Shown: in pieces, positions 52,952 through 62,283 of the stretch
How the letters are laid out: each line of letters opens with the position of its first letter
Position numbering within the stretch: position 1 is the first letter of the stretch
Source: Rossellomorea arthrocnemi
Lineage (GTDB): Bacteria > Bacillota > Bacilli > Bacillales > Bacillaceae_B
Assembly (NCBI RefSeq): GCF_904424705.1
Contig: NZ_CAJGBF010000016.1
Coordinates: 27,199 to 91,198, forward strand
Reading direction: 5' to 3'
DNA: 64,000 nt
Notes under the pieces: model-generated
The model's input: the letters and a program-made list of their open reading frames with translations, nothing else
What the model was told of the DNA's origin: nothing
Database searches by the model: none
Position numbers and translations under genes: made by a program

Positions 52952-54034
52952 TTATTCTTCTTCTTCCCCGATCATCACTTCATTATCTTCTTTATGATAC
53001 GACTGGAAGCTTGTAATAAGCTTTTCCAGGTGTTCCAAATGTTCGTCGTATTCAAAGATAGCAGAGAAAATATGAAGCAGATGGAAATTGTGAATGTTGT
53101 CGTCCTTTGTGTGGTGATTGACCTCCTCAAGCATGATCTTCATAAGCTCTTTACGGTGAAGGCATACATCCTGCTGAGCTTCTGATTCCGCATGGGGATG
53201 CATTTTTCCAAGGAACTTCAACAGGAGCTGTTCATGATAGGTCAGTAAACAATCAAGCTGGTTTTTGATAACGCCACGTAATTCGTCGGGCAATTGAAAG
53301 ATTTCGTTTTCATATCGATTTAAACGCTTCAATATTTCAAAGCTCCGATTGGTTGAAGAGATCATCTGTCTGAAAATGACGAGCTTACGACTTTTTACAA
53401 TTGAATTTTTCTTAAAATAATCCCGTTCCTCTTTGTAAAGAAGGTACAGTTGATCGACCTTTATCAACTTTTCTTTAATGCGTTCCAGGTCTTTTTTCAA
53501 AAGGTGGAATTCCGTTGCATGTCTCATGCTTAACCTGATCCACTTCAGGATTTCCTCTGTTGAATCAGATATTTTATGATAAAGCTTTGTTTCATATTTT
53601 GGCGGAAGGAAGACCAGGTTCACAAGAAACGATGAGAAGACTCCAATCATGATGGTTGAGAAGCGGATGAAAGCAAATTGGATGAAATCCTGATCCGTCA
53701 CTTCCATGATTGCAATCATCGTTACCAGTGCGAGACCGATCGTGTTCTGCAACTTTAATTTTAGAATGATAGCAATGGCGATAACAGCAGCCAATCCAAC
53801 GATCAATGGATTACTTCCGAATAATAAAACAAATATGACTGCAATTCCTGCACCGATCAGATTTCCTTGAATTTGTTCAATAATGGATAGGTAAGAACGA
53901 TAAATGGTGGGCTGGACGGCAAAGACCGCTGCAATTCCCGCAAACACCGGAGAAGGTATGCCAAGGAGCTGGGATACAAGTAAAGCTAATACAATCGCAA
54001 TTCCCGTTTTGAGGATGCGAGCACCAAGTTTCAT
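52952..54034 (-). CDS. ygaE: Aromatic acid exporter family protein YgaE
   Basis: A 360-residue ArAE/FUSC-like protein: six membrane helices in the first 145 residues (LGARILKTGIAIVLALLVSQLL; AVFAVQPTIYRSYLSIIEQIQGNLIGAGI is the signature), then a long charged helical cytoplasmic domain. Family members export aromatic acids, but the substrate here is unknown. Position before hemL matches B. subtilis ygaE. Confidence 0.87.
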   Translation of the reverse strand: MKLGARILKTGIAIVLALLVSQLLGIPSPVFAGIAAVFAVQPTIYRSYLSIIEQIQGNLIGAGIAVIFVLLFGSNPLIVGLAAVIAIAIILKLKLQNTIGLALVTMIAIMEVTDQDFIQFAFIRFSTIMIGVFSSFLVNLVFLPPKYETKLYHKISDSTEEILKWIRLSMRHATEFHLLKKDLERIKEKLIKVDQLYLLYKEERDYFKKNSIVKSRKLVIFRQMISSTNRSFEILKRLNRYENEIFQLPDELRGVIKNQLDCLLTYHEQLLLKFLGKMHPHAESEAQQDVCLHRKELMKIMLEEVNHHTKDDNIHNFHLLHIFSAIFEYDEHLEHLEKLITSFQSYHKEDNEVMIGEEEE

Positions 54035-54234
54035 GGAATTAGAATCCTTTCTTGTGTAACGTATTTATAAACAATACTGTACTATACATGTACTTACAAG
54101 TAATATCAATAGGCAAAATTAAATAAGTTTTTACAAAATGTGTACCTATTAAGAGAGAGAAATAAACAACCGATATCCACAGAATTCATAGTTATGTGAT
54201 AAGATGAAAAATTATTCTGCCTCGTCGATGAAAA

Positions 54235-54279
54235 AAAGACTGCTCCCCATGGAAGAAAACCAGGGTGAGCAGTCTTTTC
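54235..54279 (-). terminator. Terminator of hemL
   Basis: AAAGACTGCTC pairs with GAGCAGTCTTT plus an inner CCC/GGG stem; the minus strand continues into a run of T. Confidence 0.8.
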
Positions 54280-54294
54280 GTCTATATCTTTCTA

Positions 54295-55581
54295 TTATAG
54301 TTGTGCAAATGCACGATCGACGGCTTCGAGAGTTTCTTGGATATCCTGTTCAGTATGAGCAGTCGTCAGGAACCAGGCCTCATATTTTGAAGGGGCAAGA
54401 TTGATTCCCTGGTTGAGCATAAGCTTGAAGAACTTTGCAAACATCTCTCCATTTGTAGCTTCCGCCTGCTCATAATTTTCTACTTTTTCTGTCGTGAAGT
54501 AGAGGGTGAGGGCACCTTTCAATCTGTTGATGGATATCGGTGTGCTATGCTTTTCAGCCGCAGCCAGAATCCCTTTCTCGAGCATTTCTCCAAGTTGATC
54601 TAATTTCTCGTATATACCTTCTTCTTTCAGCACTTCAAGGCAGGCAATGCCAGAAAGGATGGAGGCAGGGTTCCCGGCCATCGTTCCTGCCTGGTAGGCA
54701 GGTCCTAACGGTGCGACCTGTTCCATGATTTCTTTCTTTCCGCCGTAAGCCCCGATTGGAAGTCCGCCGCCGATGATTTTTCCAAGGGCCGTCAAGTCCG
54801 GCTTCACCTTTAACATGTCCTGCGCCCCGCCATACATGAAGCGAAATGCCGTGATGACTTCATCATAAATAACAAGGGAATTTGATGCGTGGGCGATGTC
54901 GTTCACCTGCTGGAGGAAACCCTCCTTCGGTTCCACGATCCCGAAGTTTCCAACGATCGGTTCTACAAGGACCGCCGCGATTTGATCTCCCCATTTCTCC
55001 ATCGCTTCCTTGAATGGTTCGATGTCATTGAACGGAACGGTGATGACTTCCTGTGCGATGCTTTTTGGAACACCCGCAGAATCCGGCGTTCCAAGGGTTG
55101 AGGGGCCGGAGCCTGCTGCAACGAGCACCAGATCCGAGTGTCCGTGGTAACAGCCTGCAAATTTGATGACTTTGTCTTTACCCGTATATGCTCTCGCCAC
55201 ACGGATTGTGGTCATCACGGCTTCAGTACCCGAGTTGACAAAGCGTACCTTGTCCATGTATGGCATGGCTTCTTTAATCATTTTGGCGAATTTCACTTCG
55301 TGACGGGTAGGTGTACCATAAAGGACCCCGTTTTCTGCTGCTTTGGTGATTGCTGCTGTAATATGCGGGTGAGCATGGCCGGTAATGATCGGACCGTATG
55401 CTGCCAGATAGTCGATATATTTGTTTCCATCCACATCCCAGAAGTATGCGCCTTGCCCTCTTTCCATGGCAACAGGTGAGCCGCCACCTACCGCTTTATA
55501 TGAGCGGGATGGGCTGTTCACGCCTCCGACTATATGTTCCAGTGCTTCTGTATGTAAAGTTTCTGATTCAGTGAATTTCAT
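54295..55581 (-). CDS. gsaB: Glutamate-1-semialdehyde 2,1-aminomutase (GsaB/HemL type)
   Basis: A 428-residue class III PLP aminotransferase. [42 protein letters not shown] and the Schiff-base Lys K268 ([18 protein letters not shown]) are all present. It converts glutamate-1-semialdehyde to 5-aminolevulinate for haem synthesis. As in B. subtilis, where it is the second copy beside hemL, it lies apart from a hem operon. ATG 55581 follows AAGGAGG. Confidence 0.93.
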   Translation of the reverse strand: MKFTESETLHTEALEHIVGGVNSPSRSYKAVGGGSPVAMERGQGAYFWDVDGNKYIDYLAAYGPIITGHAHPHITAAITKAAENGVLYGTPTRHEVKFAKMIKEAMPYMDKVRFVNSGTEAVMTTIRVARAYTGKDKVIKFAGCYHGHSDLVLVAAGSGPSTLGTPDSAGVPKSIAQEVITVPFNDIEPFKEAMEKWGDQIAAVLVEPIVGNFGIVEPKEGFLQQVNDIAHASNSLVIYDEVITAFRFMYGGAQDMLKVKPDLTALGKIIGGGLPIGAYGGKKEIMEQVAPLGPAYQAGTMAGNPASILSGIACLEVLKEEGIYEKLDQLGEMLEKGILAAAEKHSTPISINRLKGALTLYFTTEKVENYEQAEATNGEMFAKFFKLMLNQGINLAPSKYEAWFLTTAHTEQDIQETLEAVDRAFAQL

Positions 55582-55780
55582 GTTTTCCTCCTTGTTAAAG
55601 CGTATTTTTCCCAATTGTACTCTTCTATTGTAGTACGGCCTTTTCCACTTTAGCAAATACGGAATCAATTGGGTATCCTAATTTTCAAGCAGACTGTTCA
55701 AAGAGACACAGCTCTCTGTGGTACACTATTCCTTGTTTGTAAAAGAGAAACCTATTTTATTGGATCTAGGAGGGCGCAAG

Positions 55781-56791
55781 ATGAATGCGATTGAAGTGAA
55801 TCATCTGCGTAAGGAATTCAAGGCTTTTTCCAGTCGTTCTGGACTGAAGGGTGCCTTCAGGGATTTGTTTACGCGTAATTATAAAGTCGTTCCTGCGGTG
55901 AATGATATTTCATTCCATGTGAAGCAAGGGGAAATGGTTGGCTACATTGGTGAAAATGGAGCAGGGAAGTCCACCACTATCAAAATGCTGACGGGTATCT
56001 TGACTCCGACTGGGGGGGAATTAACCGTCAACGGGATGAACCCTCATAGGGATCGGGAAAGATTTGTCCAGACAATCGGGGTCGTATTCGGTCAGCGTTC
56101 ACAGCTTTGGTGGGATATAGCGGTTCAAGAATCCTTTCAGCTGCTAAAAAAGGTGTATAAAGTATCGGATCAACAATACAAGGAGCATATGGATCATGTG
56201 ATTGATACGCTGGATATCGCACCGCTTCTCGACAAACCTGTCCGTAAACTATCCCTGGGACAGCGAATGAGGTGTGAACTCGCCGCCGCACTGGTTCATA
56301 ATCCGCCTCTGCTGTTTCTGGATGAACCTACGATCGGGTTAGATGTTTTGGTGAAATTGAAGATCCGTCAGTTTTTAAAGGAAATCAATGAGAAGTACAA
56401 TACAACCATTTTACTTACGACCCATGATTTATCGGATATAGAAGCCTTATGTGAACGGGTCGTGATGTTAGATGAAGGGAAAATCATTTACGATGGTGAG
56501 CTGAGGCAACTGAAAGAAAACTGGGGAGATCAGAAAGAAGTCGTCTTTCAGTTCCTCGATGAACTATCATTGTCCGCTTTATCCGAACTGACTAAGAACC
56601 AACCTATCTCCTGGACTTTTGATGAAAAGAAGCAAGGCTATGCTGCCGTAACGGAGGCTGATGATGAAGTCATCTCACAGCTCATCACGAATGTTGTGGC
56701 GAATTTCAAAGTGAAAGACATGAAAATAGAAGAAACGACCACTGAGGAGATCATCCGAAACATCTATGAAAAAGGGGCGGTGACAAGATGA
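55781..56791 (+). CDS. ABC-2 type exporter ATP-binding protein
   Basis: A 336-residue ATPase with Walker A GENGAGKST (about 55-63), an SLGQRMR signature and LLFLDEPTIGLD. The insertion FGQRSQLWWDIAVQESFQ marks the ABC-2 subfamily that pairs with two DUF990-like permeases. ATG 55781 follows AGGAGGG. It heads a three-gene rightward operon; substrate unknown. Confidence 0.9.
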   Translation: MNAIEVNHLRKEFKAFSSRSGLKGAFRDLFTRNYKVVPAVNDISFHVKQGEMVGYIGENGAGKSTTIKMLTGILTPTGGELTVNGMNPHRDRERFVQTIGVVFGQRSQLWWDIAVQESFQLLKKVYKVSDQQYKEHMDHVIDTLDIAPLLDKPVRKLSLGQRMRCELAAALVHNPPLLFLDEPTIGLDVLVKLKIRQFLKEINEKYNTTILLTTHDLSDIEALCERVVMLDEGKIIYDGELRQLKENWGDQKEVVFQFLDELSLSALSELTKNQPISWTFDEKKQGYAAVTEADDEVISQLITNVVANFKVKDMKIEETTTEEIIRNIYEKGAVTR

Positions 56792-56851
56792 GTAGTGGAA
56801 TAGAAGCTGTGAATCCTTTCGATCGTCTGCCCGGGTGCAGGGTGATGTATT

Positions 56852-57643
56852 ATGGCTAAGTATATTGAAATGATTCGCATCCGATTTCTTATGATGCTTG
56901 CCTATCGAACGAATTACTACAGTGGAATCTTGATTTACAGTATCAATATCGGTGCTTACTATTTCCTATGGCAGGCCATTTACGGGGGAAAACAAGATAT
57001 TGAAGGATTATCGATCATTCAAATGACTACATATGTAGCTGTATCATGGATGGCCAGGGCATTTTACTTTAATAATATCGATCGTGAAATTGCGCAGGAA
57101 ATTAAGGAAGGGAAAGTTGCCGTTGAATTCATCAGGCCGTATAACTATCTTGGTATGAAGACGATGCAGGGACTTGGTGAGGGGATATTCCGATTGGTGT
57201 TTTTCTCTTTTCCGGGGATGATCATCGTTAGCTTGATCTTCCCGCTTCAAATCGGTACAGGTTTTGACACAGTAGGCTTGTTTGCGGTTTCGATCCTTTT
57301 CAGTTTCATCATCAATACACAAATCAATCTGCTGACGGGCATCACGACCTTTTTCTTGTTTAATAACGATGGTCTCATCCGTGCAAAACGGGTTGTCATT
57401 GATTTGTTCTCAGGATTATTGCTCCCTATTCACTTTTTCCCCCTGTGGGCGCAAAATGTGATGGAGTACCTGCCGTTTCAGAGTATCAGTTATGTCCCGA
57501 GCATGATTTTCACCAACGGCTTTTCGATTTCTGAATCCTTCCAAGCGATTCTAATGCAGGGCCTTTGGTCATTACTTCTTCTTATACCGATCAAAGTGCT
57601 GTGGGTCATGGCGAAAAAACAAATGATCATTCAAGGAGGGTGA
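56852..57643 (+). CDS. ABC-2 family permease (DUF990-like), first subunit
   Basis: A 263-residue six-helix permease: RIRFLMMLAYRTNYYSGILIYSI opens it and EIKEGKVAVEFIRPYNYLGMK is the conserved coupling-helix segment. It forms the membrane channel with the next gene product. GGGTGATG precedes the ATG. A 23-codon frame starting within the ATPase stop (56788) ends across this start codon; see findings. Confidence 0.87.
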   Translation: MAKYIEMIRIRFLMMLAYRTNYYSGILIYSINIGAYYFLWQAIYGGKQDIEGLSIIQMTTYVAVSWMARAFYFNNIDREIAQEIKEGKVAVEFIRPYNYLGMKTMQGLGEGIFRLVFFSFPGMIIVSLIFPLQIGTGFDTVGLFAVSILFSFIINTQINLLTGITTFFLFNNDGLIRAKRVVIDLFSGLLLPIHFFPLWAQNVMEYLPFQSISYVPSMIFTNGFSISESFQAILMQGLWSLLLLIPIKVLWVMAKKQMIIQGG

Positions 57644-57646
57644 CCG

Positions 57647-58432
57647 ATGTTTTATGTGAAGATGTTTTTTCAATACGTCGCCCAATACATGAAGATCAGA
57701 CTTCAATATCGAGCCGACCTGATCGTGGAGATTTTGTCTGATTTACTATTTCAAGCTGTTAATCTCATATTCATCCTCGTTGTCTTCGGCCACACCCAGC
57801 TTTTGAGTGGATGGACGAGGGATGAAATTATTTTTATCTACGGATTTTTCCTGGTTCCATTTGCGTTATTCAGCTCCTTCTTCAATATATGGGATTTTAA
57901 CGACCGGTATGTGGTGAAGGGGGAATTCGACCGGATACTGACAAGACCGATCCACAGCTTGTTTCAGGTGATATTAGAACGGATGGAACTGGAGTCCCTT
58001 TTTGGAGTGGTGACAGGAATGGGAGTCATGTTCTACGCAGGTGGCAGGCTTGATATCACGTTTGAATGGTATGAGCCCGTCCTTTTCATCATCTTTGTCT
58101 TCGGAGGGGCACTGGTGTATGCAGGCATCTTCATTGCTCTTGCAAGTATTGCCTTCTGGTCTGATGCAAAAACGTCCATTATGCCGATGATGTACAATAT
58201 CGGGAACTATGGGAGATATCCGGTCGATATTTACAATAACGTGATACGATTTGTACTAACCTGGATCCTACCCTTTGCGTTCGTTGGTGTATACCCTTCT
58301 GCCTTTTTTCTTGAAAAGACTGAATGGTACCCGTATTCTTTTCTCACACCATTTGTCGGAATCGGATTTTTCATTTTCTCTATTGTATTATGGAATGAAG
58401 GTGTGAAACGGTACAGAGGAGCAGGTAACTAG
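57647..58432 (+). CDS. ABC-2 family permease, second subunit
   Basis: A 261-residue permease: YMKIRLQYRADLIVEILSDLLFQAVN and YVVKGEFDRILTRPIHSLFQVI match the same family as the upstream subunit, so the exporter is probably a heterodimer. GGAGGGTG precedes the ATG, only three bases after the previous stop. Confidence 0.88.
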   Translation: MFYVKMFFQYVAQYMKIRLQYRADLIVEILSDLLFQAVNLIFILVVFGHTQLLSGWTRDEIIFIYGFFLVPFALFSSFFNIWDFNDRYVVKGEFDRILTRPIHSLFQVILERMELESLFGVVTGMGVMFYAGGRLDITFEWYEPVLFIIFVFGGALVYAGIFIALASIAFWSDAKTSIMPMMYNIGNYGRYPVDIYNNVIRFVLTWILPFAFVGVYPSAFFLEKTEWYPYSFLTPFVGIGFFIFSIVLWNEGVKRYRGAGN

Positions 58433-58493
58433 AATTTTTCAAGGAAGATAAGCGTACATATACTAAGACAAGCAGAAAAAAGAGGGTATGTAC

Positions 58494-58898
58494 ATGCTTT
58501 ATATCATTGGATTTTTTATTCTGTTCTGTATGGTCATGAGCCTCAGGGCATTATTTTACCCATCAAGATGGAAAGAGCACCATGTATCCCTTCATCATTT
58601 TCTCTTTTTAGGGATGAGCTACATCACGATTATGATTGGATTCGGTTTGTTATTCGCACTCCTGGAGCTTGAGGGGATTCCGATTCTTGTTGAAGGGGGG
58701 CGCCCTATATCGGGAGACTTCCTCGATCATTTTTTCACAACGATGTATTTCAGCGGCATCACCCTTTTCTCTGTAGGCTATGGGGATGTGACTCCTGTGG
58801 GGATCGGGAGAGGTATCGCTCTTGTTGAGTCGTGGCTTGGATATACGATCCCTGCAGCCTTTGTTGTGAAATCTTTCCTGAACTATGAAAACAAGTAG
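58494..58898 (+). CDS. Small two-helix potassium channel protein (second copy)
   Basis: A 134-residue pore protein with SVGYGD in TLFSVGYGDVTPVG, three hydrophobic segments and no RCK domain. It is a paralogue of the protein at 15032, similar in size but not close in sequence outside the filter. ATG 58494 is seven bases from AGAGGG; ATG 58488 overlaps that site. Confidence 0.8.
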   Translation: MLYIIGFFILFCMVMSLRALFYPSRWKEHHVSLHHFLFLGMSYITIMIGFGLLFALLELEGIPILVEGGRPISGDFLDHFFTTMYFSGITLFSVGYGDVTPVGIGRGIALVESWLGYTIPAAFVVKSFLNYENK

Positions 58899-58918
58899 CA
58901 TATGGTTTGAGTTTTTTT

Positions 58919-58961
58919 CTCCTATTGGGTACGCTAAAGTCAGAATTATTTCCAATAGGAG
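58919..58961 (+). promoter_or_regulatory. Inverted repeat that would hide the bcp ribosome site
   Basis: CTCCTATTGG (58919-58928) is the exact reverse complement of CCAATAGGAG (58952-58961), which contains the AGGAG of the bcp ribosome-binding site. A 23-base loop separates them. In RNA the 10-bp stem would sequester the site. Confidence 0.65.
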
Positions 58962-58970
58962 GGGATATGT

Positions 58971-59441
58971 ATGACAGTTGGTCAAAAAGCACCCGAGTTT
59001 GAATTACTTGCAAGCAATGGAGAAAAAGTAAAGCTTTCCGATTATCAAGGGAAAAACGTGGTCCTTTATTTTTATCCAAAGGACATGACACCAGGATGTA
59101 CGACAGAAGCATGCGATTTCAGGGATCAGTATGAGAACTTTGAAGATCTTGATGCCGTTATACTTGGTGTTAGTCCGGATCCCGTCGATAAACATGAAAA
59201 ATTTGTAGACAAGCATGGACTTCCTTTCCTCCTTCTTGTAGATGAAGATCATAAAGTCGCAGAGGAATACGGAGTATGGAAATTAAAGAAAAACTTCGGA
59301 AAAGAATACATGGGAATCGAGCGTTCCACTTTCATCATCGATAAAGAAGGAAACCTTACGAAGGAATGGAGAAAAGTGAAAGTGAAAGGCCACGTTGAGG
59401 AAGCTCTTCAATATATTCAAGAGAATCTTTCATTAGCCTAA
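58971..59441 (+). CDS. bcp: Thiol peroxidase Bcp/PrxQ (YgaF)
   Basis: A 156-residue atypical 2-Cys peroxiredoxin. The peroxidatic C43 is in DMTPGCTTEACDFRD and the resolving C48 is five residues on, as in Bcp. It reduces peroxides with thioredoxin. AGGAGGGG precedes the ATG, partly inside the inverted repeat described above. Position near perR is as in B. subtilis. Confidence 0.93.
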   Translation: MTVGQKAPEFELLASNGEKVKLSDYQGKNVVLYFYPKDMTPGCTTEACDFRDQYENFEDLDAVILGVSPDPVDKHEKFVDKHGLPFLLLVDEDHKVAEEYGVWKLKKNFGKEYMGIERSTFIIDKEGNLTKEWRKVKVKGHVEEALQYIQENLSLA

Positions 59442-59552
59442 TTTAAAGCCTATTTTCACGGGCCTGTGGCTTTTGTCCATTCACAAAAGCGGTAAGGACA
59501 TATAGTAAGAGTAGGGCAACCTCCTCAAATAAGTCAGTCTCATCCGTGTAGA

Positions 59553-59580
59553 AGGATCGACCAGGTCGATCCTCTTTTTT
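59553..59580 (+). terminator. Terminator of bcp (distal)
   Basis: AGGATCGA/TCGATCCT around CCAGG, then seven T. The 110 bases between bcp and this hairpin contain no gene. Confidence 0.8.
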
Positions 59581-59664
59581 TGTGCCCTTACGGATGCTAA
59601 ATAACTAGGGCTATTCCACTTCTATATGGTAAAATAATGGGCAATAGGGATGGGAGGCAGCTAC

Positions 59665-60615
59665 ATGAAAATCATCGTTACATTTCAACCGAAGGAAGAA
59701 TTCATCACAGATTTGAAGAACAACTTTCCTGAGGTTGAGTTTCTTTTTTATAAAAAAATTAAAGAAGCGGAAGATGAACTTCCAAATGCAGAAGTGATTG
59801 TCACGATGGGGGAAGATTTAACAGACGATCACATTGAAAGAAGTAAGCAATGCAAATGGATCATGGTCACTTCAGCGGGCTTGGAAAAAATGCCATTTGA
59901 AGCCATCAAAAAAAGGGGGATCCTAGTAACCAATGCCAGGGGGATCCATAAAATTCCGATGGCGGAGTTTACGATTGGGTTGATGCTTCAGCATGCGAAA
60001 CAGCTTCAAGCGGTTTGGGAACAGGAGAAAGATGCCGTGTGGAGTAGAAGGTTACCCACGTCTGAACTTTGTGAATCGTCACTTCTTATTCTTGGAGCCG
60101 GGGCCATCGGAGGAGAAATCGCCCGTTTGGCAAAGGCATTTCATATGAACGTAAGCGGTGTGAATTCTACTGGATTAACAGGAGATCATTTTGACGACAT
60201 GTTCACGTTGCAAACTTTCAGGGATCAGCTGCCGAAAGCTGATTACATTGTATCCGTTTTACCAAGCACAAGTGAAACCAAAGGAATTCTGGAGGTGGAT
60301 CATTTTGAGCAAATGAAAGATTCGGCCGTATTCATCAATATTGGCCGCGGTGACCTCGTGGAAGAATCTGTCCTTCTTGAAGTGCAGGAAAAGAATTTGA
60401 TCCGTCATATGTACCTGGATGTATTTGATCAGGAGCCATTACCTGAAAATCATCCGTTTTGGAAGGCGGCAAGCATCACCGTGACACCTCACTTATCAAG
60501 CATTACAAAAAAATACATGCCAAGAGCATTAGAAATCTTTAAAAAGAATTTATTTACATATAGTAATAATATGGATAACTATATTAACTTGATTGATACA
60601 GAGAGGGGATACTAG
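59665..60615 (+). CDS. D-2-hydroxyacid dehydrogenase family protein
   Basis: A 316-residue NAD(P)-dependent dehydrogenase. GAGAIGGEIA (near residue 145) binds the cofactor; INIGRGDLVEE, DVFDQEPLPENHPFW and TPHLSS carry the catalytic Arg/Glu/His pattern. Substrate unknown. ATG 59665 follows GGGAGGC; the frame upstream lacks a site. One base separates its stop from the next gene's start, so the two are coupled. Confidence 0.88.
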   Translation: MKIIVTFQPKEEFITDLKNNFPEVEFLFYKKIKEAEDELPNAEVIVTMGEDLTDDHIERSKQCKWIMVTSAGLEKMPFEAIKKRGILVTNARGIHKIPMAEFTIGLMLQHAKQLQAVWEQEKDAVWSRRLPTSELCESSLLILGAGAIGGEIARLAKAFHMNVSGVNSTGLTGDHFDDMFTLQTFRDQLPKADYIVSVLPSTSETKGILEVDHFEQMKDSAVFINIGRGDLVEESVLLEVQEKNLIRHMYLDVFDQEPLPENHPFWKAASITVTPHLSSITKKYMPRALEIFKKNLFTYSNNMDNYINLIDTERGY

Positions 60616-60616
60616 T

Positions 60617-61165
60617 ATGAAAATCTACACGAAAACGGGAGATAAAGGAACCACATCCTTAGTATACGGAACGCGCGTTTCAAAAAAAGATCAGCGAGTA
60701 GAAGCGTATGGAACATGTGATGAAGCGAATTCGATGATTGGTTTAGGTCTAAGCTACATTAAAGCTGAATATTTTGAAGGAAAAGAACAATTTGAGGAGT
60801 TCTTTCATAAAGTGCAGACCATTCTCTTTCATGTGGGTGCGGAACTTGCGACTCCTGCAGGGAAAGAGGTAAAGTGGAAACTTGAAAATTCGCATATTAA
60901 TGAATTGGAAGAGCAAATCGATTTTCTGGAAGGAACACTTGCTCCACTTAGCAATTTCATTCTCCCAGGCGGTCACCCCGGAGGTGCCTCCCTTCATACT
61001 GCAAGAACAATCGTGAGAAGGGCCGAAAGAGAAGCAGTTGGAATTGATGAAGCGATGAATCCATTGGTTCTATCGTATCTGAATCGACTCTCTGACTACC
61101 TTTTCGTTGCAGGCCGCTATATCAACCAGCAGCTGGGGGAAAAGGAGAAAAACCTCCACGAGTAA
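60617..61165 (+). CDS. Cob(I)yrinic acid a,c-diamide adenosyltransferase, PduO type
   Basis: A 182-residue PduO-family enzyme: MKIYTKTGDKGTTSLVYGTR is the ATP-binding start, and RTIVRRAEREAV and LNRLSDYLFVAGR are the conserved helices. It transfers adenosyl from ATP to cobalamin to make coenzyme B12. GAGAGGGG precedes ATG 60617. No other B12 gene is nearby, so it likely supports salvage. Confidence 0.92.
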   Translation: MKIYTKTGDKGTTSLVYGTRVSKKDQRVEAYGTCDEANSMIGLGLSYIKAEYFEGKEQFEEFFHKVQTILFHVGAELATPAGKEVKWKLENSHINELEEQIDFLEGTLAPLSNFILPGGHPGGASLHTARTIVRRAEREAVGIDEAMNPLVLSYLNRLSDYLFVAGRYINQQLGEKEKNLHE

Positions 61166-61177
61166 CAGGGAGAAAGA

Positions 61178-61224
61178 TTGACAAATGGGACTGTTGATTA
61201 GTACACTATTTATAAAGATTATAA
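61178..61224 (+). promoter_or_regulatory. perR promoter with PerR box
   Basis: TTGACA (61178-61183) and TACACT (61202-61207) are 18 bp apart. TTATAAAGATTATAA (61210-61224) differs from the PerR box TTATAATNATTATAA by one base and lies over the start region, so PerR represses its own gene. Confidence 0.85.
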
Positions 61225-61257
61225 AATAATAATTCTTATGAAAAGAGGTGCATGGCG

Positions 61258-61698
61258 ATGTCTGAAGAAGGACAATTAAAAGAAGCAATTTCGACATTGA
61301 AGGAAACGGGAGTCCGTATCACTCCTCAGCGTCATGCGATATTAGAGTATCTCATTGATTCAATGGCCCATCCAACTGCCGATGACATATATAAAGCACT
61401 CGAAGGGAAATTCCCTAATATGAGTGTAGCTACTGTATATAATAATTTACGCGTATTCCGTGAAGTTGGCTTAGTGAAAGAGTTGACTTATGGTGATGCC
61501 TCCAGTCGCTTTGACTTTGTGACAACCGATCATTACCATGTCATCTGCGATGGCTGCGGCAAAATCGTTGACTTTCATTACCCGGGACTCGATGAAGTGG
61601 AGCAACTTGCTTCCCATGTAACGGGGTTCAAAGTGAACAACCACCGCATGGAAATCTACGGAACATGCACTGATTGTTCTGTTAAGGAAACACATTAG
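61258..61698 (+). CDS. perR: Peroxide-responsive repressor PerR
   Basis: A 146-residue Fur-family metalloregulator. The winged helix (about 15-80, [12 protein letters not shown] and [14 protein letters not shown]) is followed by [16 protein letters not shown] and CTDC, the structural zinc Cys4 site, plus the His/Asp residues that bind the Fe/Mn sensor metal. Peroxide oxidises those His ligands and releases DNA. ATG 61258 has AGAGGTG seven bases upstream; the ATG at 61252 is too close to it. Confidence 0.95.
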   Translation: MSEEGQLKEAISTLKETGVRITPQRHAILEYLIDSMAHPTADDIYKALEGKFPNMSVATVYNNLRVFREVGLVKELTYGDASSRFDFVTTDHYHVICDGCGKIVDFHYPGLDEVEQLASHVTGFKVNNHRMEIYGTCTDCSVKETH

Positions 61699-61701
61699 GT
61701 T

Positions 61702-61733
61702 AGAATGGTTCTAAATTAGAACCATTCTTTTAT
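61702..61733 (+). terminator. Terminator of perR
   Basis: AGAATGGTTCTA pairs exactly with TAGAACCATTCT around AAT, followed by T-rich DNA. Confidence 0.85.
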
Positions 61734-61743
61734 TTTTGCCTCA

Positions 61744-61770
61744 AAAAAAGACCTTCAAAGGAAGGTCTCT
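61744..61770 (-). terminator. Terminator of ygzB
   Basis: AGACCTTC/GAAGGTCT with AAAG loop; the minus strand continues in seven T. Confidence 0.8.
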
Positions 61771-61781
61771 TCTCATGCAGT

Positions 61782-62129
61782 TTATCTCTTCTTTTTATTA
61801 TAGTCCTCATCAAATTCTTCACCCTCTAGATTCGGATCAAGTGTAAGAGGCTCGTTACAATACATGCACATATCTACACGCCCCAGGACCTTGGTGACTT
61901 TTCCGCAATTGGGGCATGTTACCTGCACGGCCTTGGTGGACAGCATCCCGATCCAAAAGTAGACAACCGTACTTCCGATGATTCCCAGAAAACCCAGCAG
62001 CATAAATGTTGTCATAACCCATGGATGTTCTCTAAAATATATACCGATGTACATAATGATAAATCCGATGAAAACTAAACTTAAGGCAAACGTACGGATT
62101 TTATTGATCTTACTTGAATATTTAGCCAT
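61782..62129 (-). CDS. ygzB: YgzB-family membrane protein with zinc ribbon
   Basis: A 115-residue protein: two membrane helices (about 13-33 and 41-65), then a cytoplasmic zinc ribbon [20 protein letters not shown] with four Cys and an acidic tail. Function unknown. AGGAGGGAC precedes the ATG. Place between perR and ygxA matches B. subtilis. Confidence 0.88.
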   Translation of the reverse strand: MAKYSSKINKIRTFALSLVFIGFIIMYIGIYFREHPWVMTTFMLLGFLGIIGSTVVYFWIGMLSTKAVQVTCPNCGKVTKVLGRVDMCMYCNEPLTLDPNLEGEEFDEDYNKKKR

Positions 62130-62283
62130 TTGTTTGTCCCTCCTAAAAAAATACTATACCATATTTGTTGTAAGAAGAGGGATACGAAACCGTTTTGTCG
62201 AAAAATGACTATATTCTGAGAAGGAAATCCCCTTTTAATGTCGAAATAGTAACCAACCAATGAGTGATGTGGAGGAATATGAA

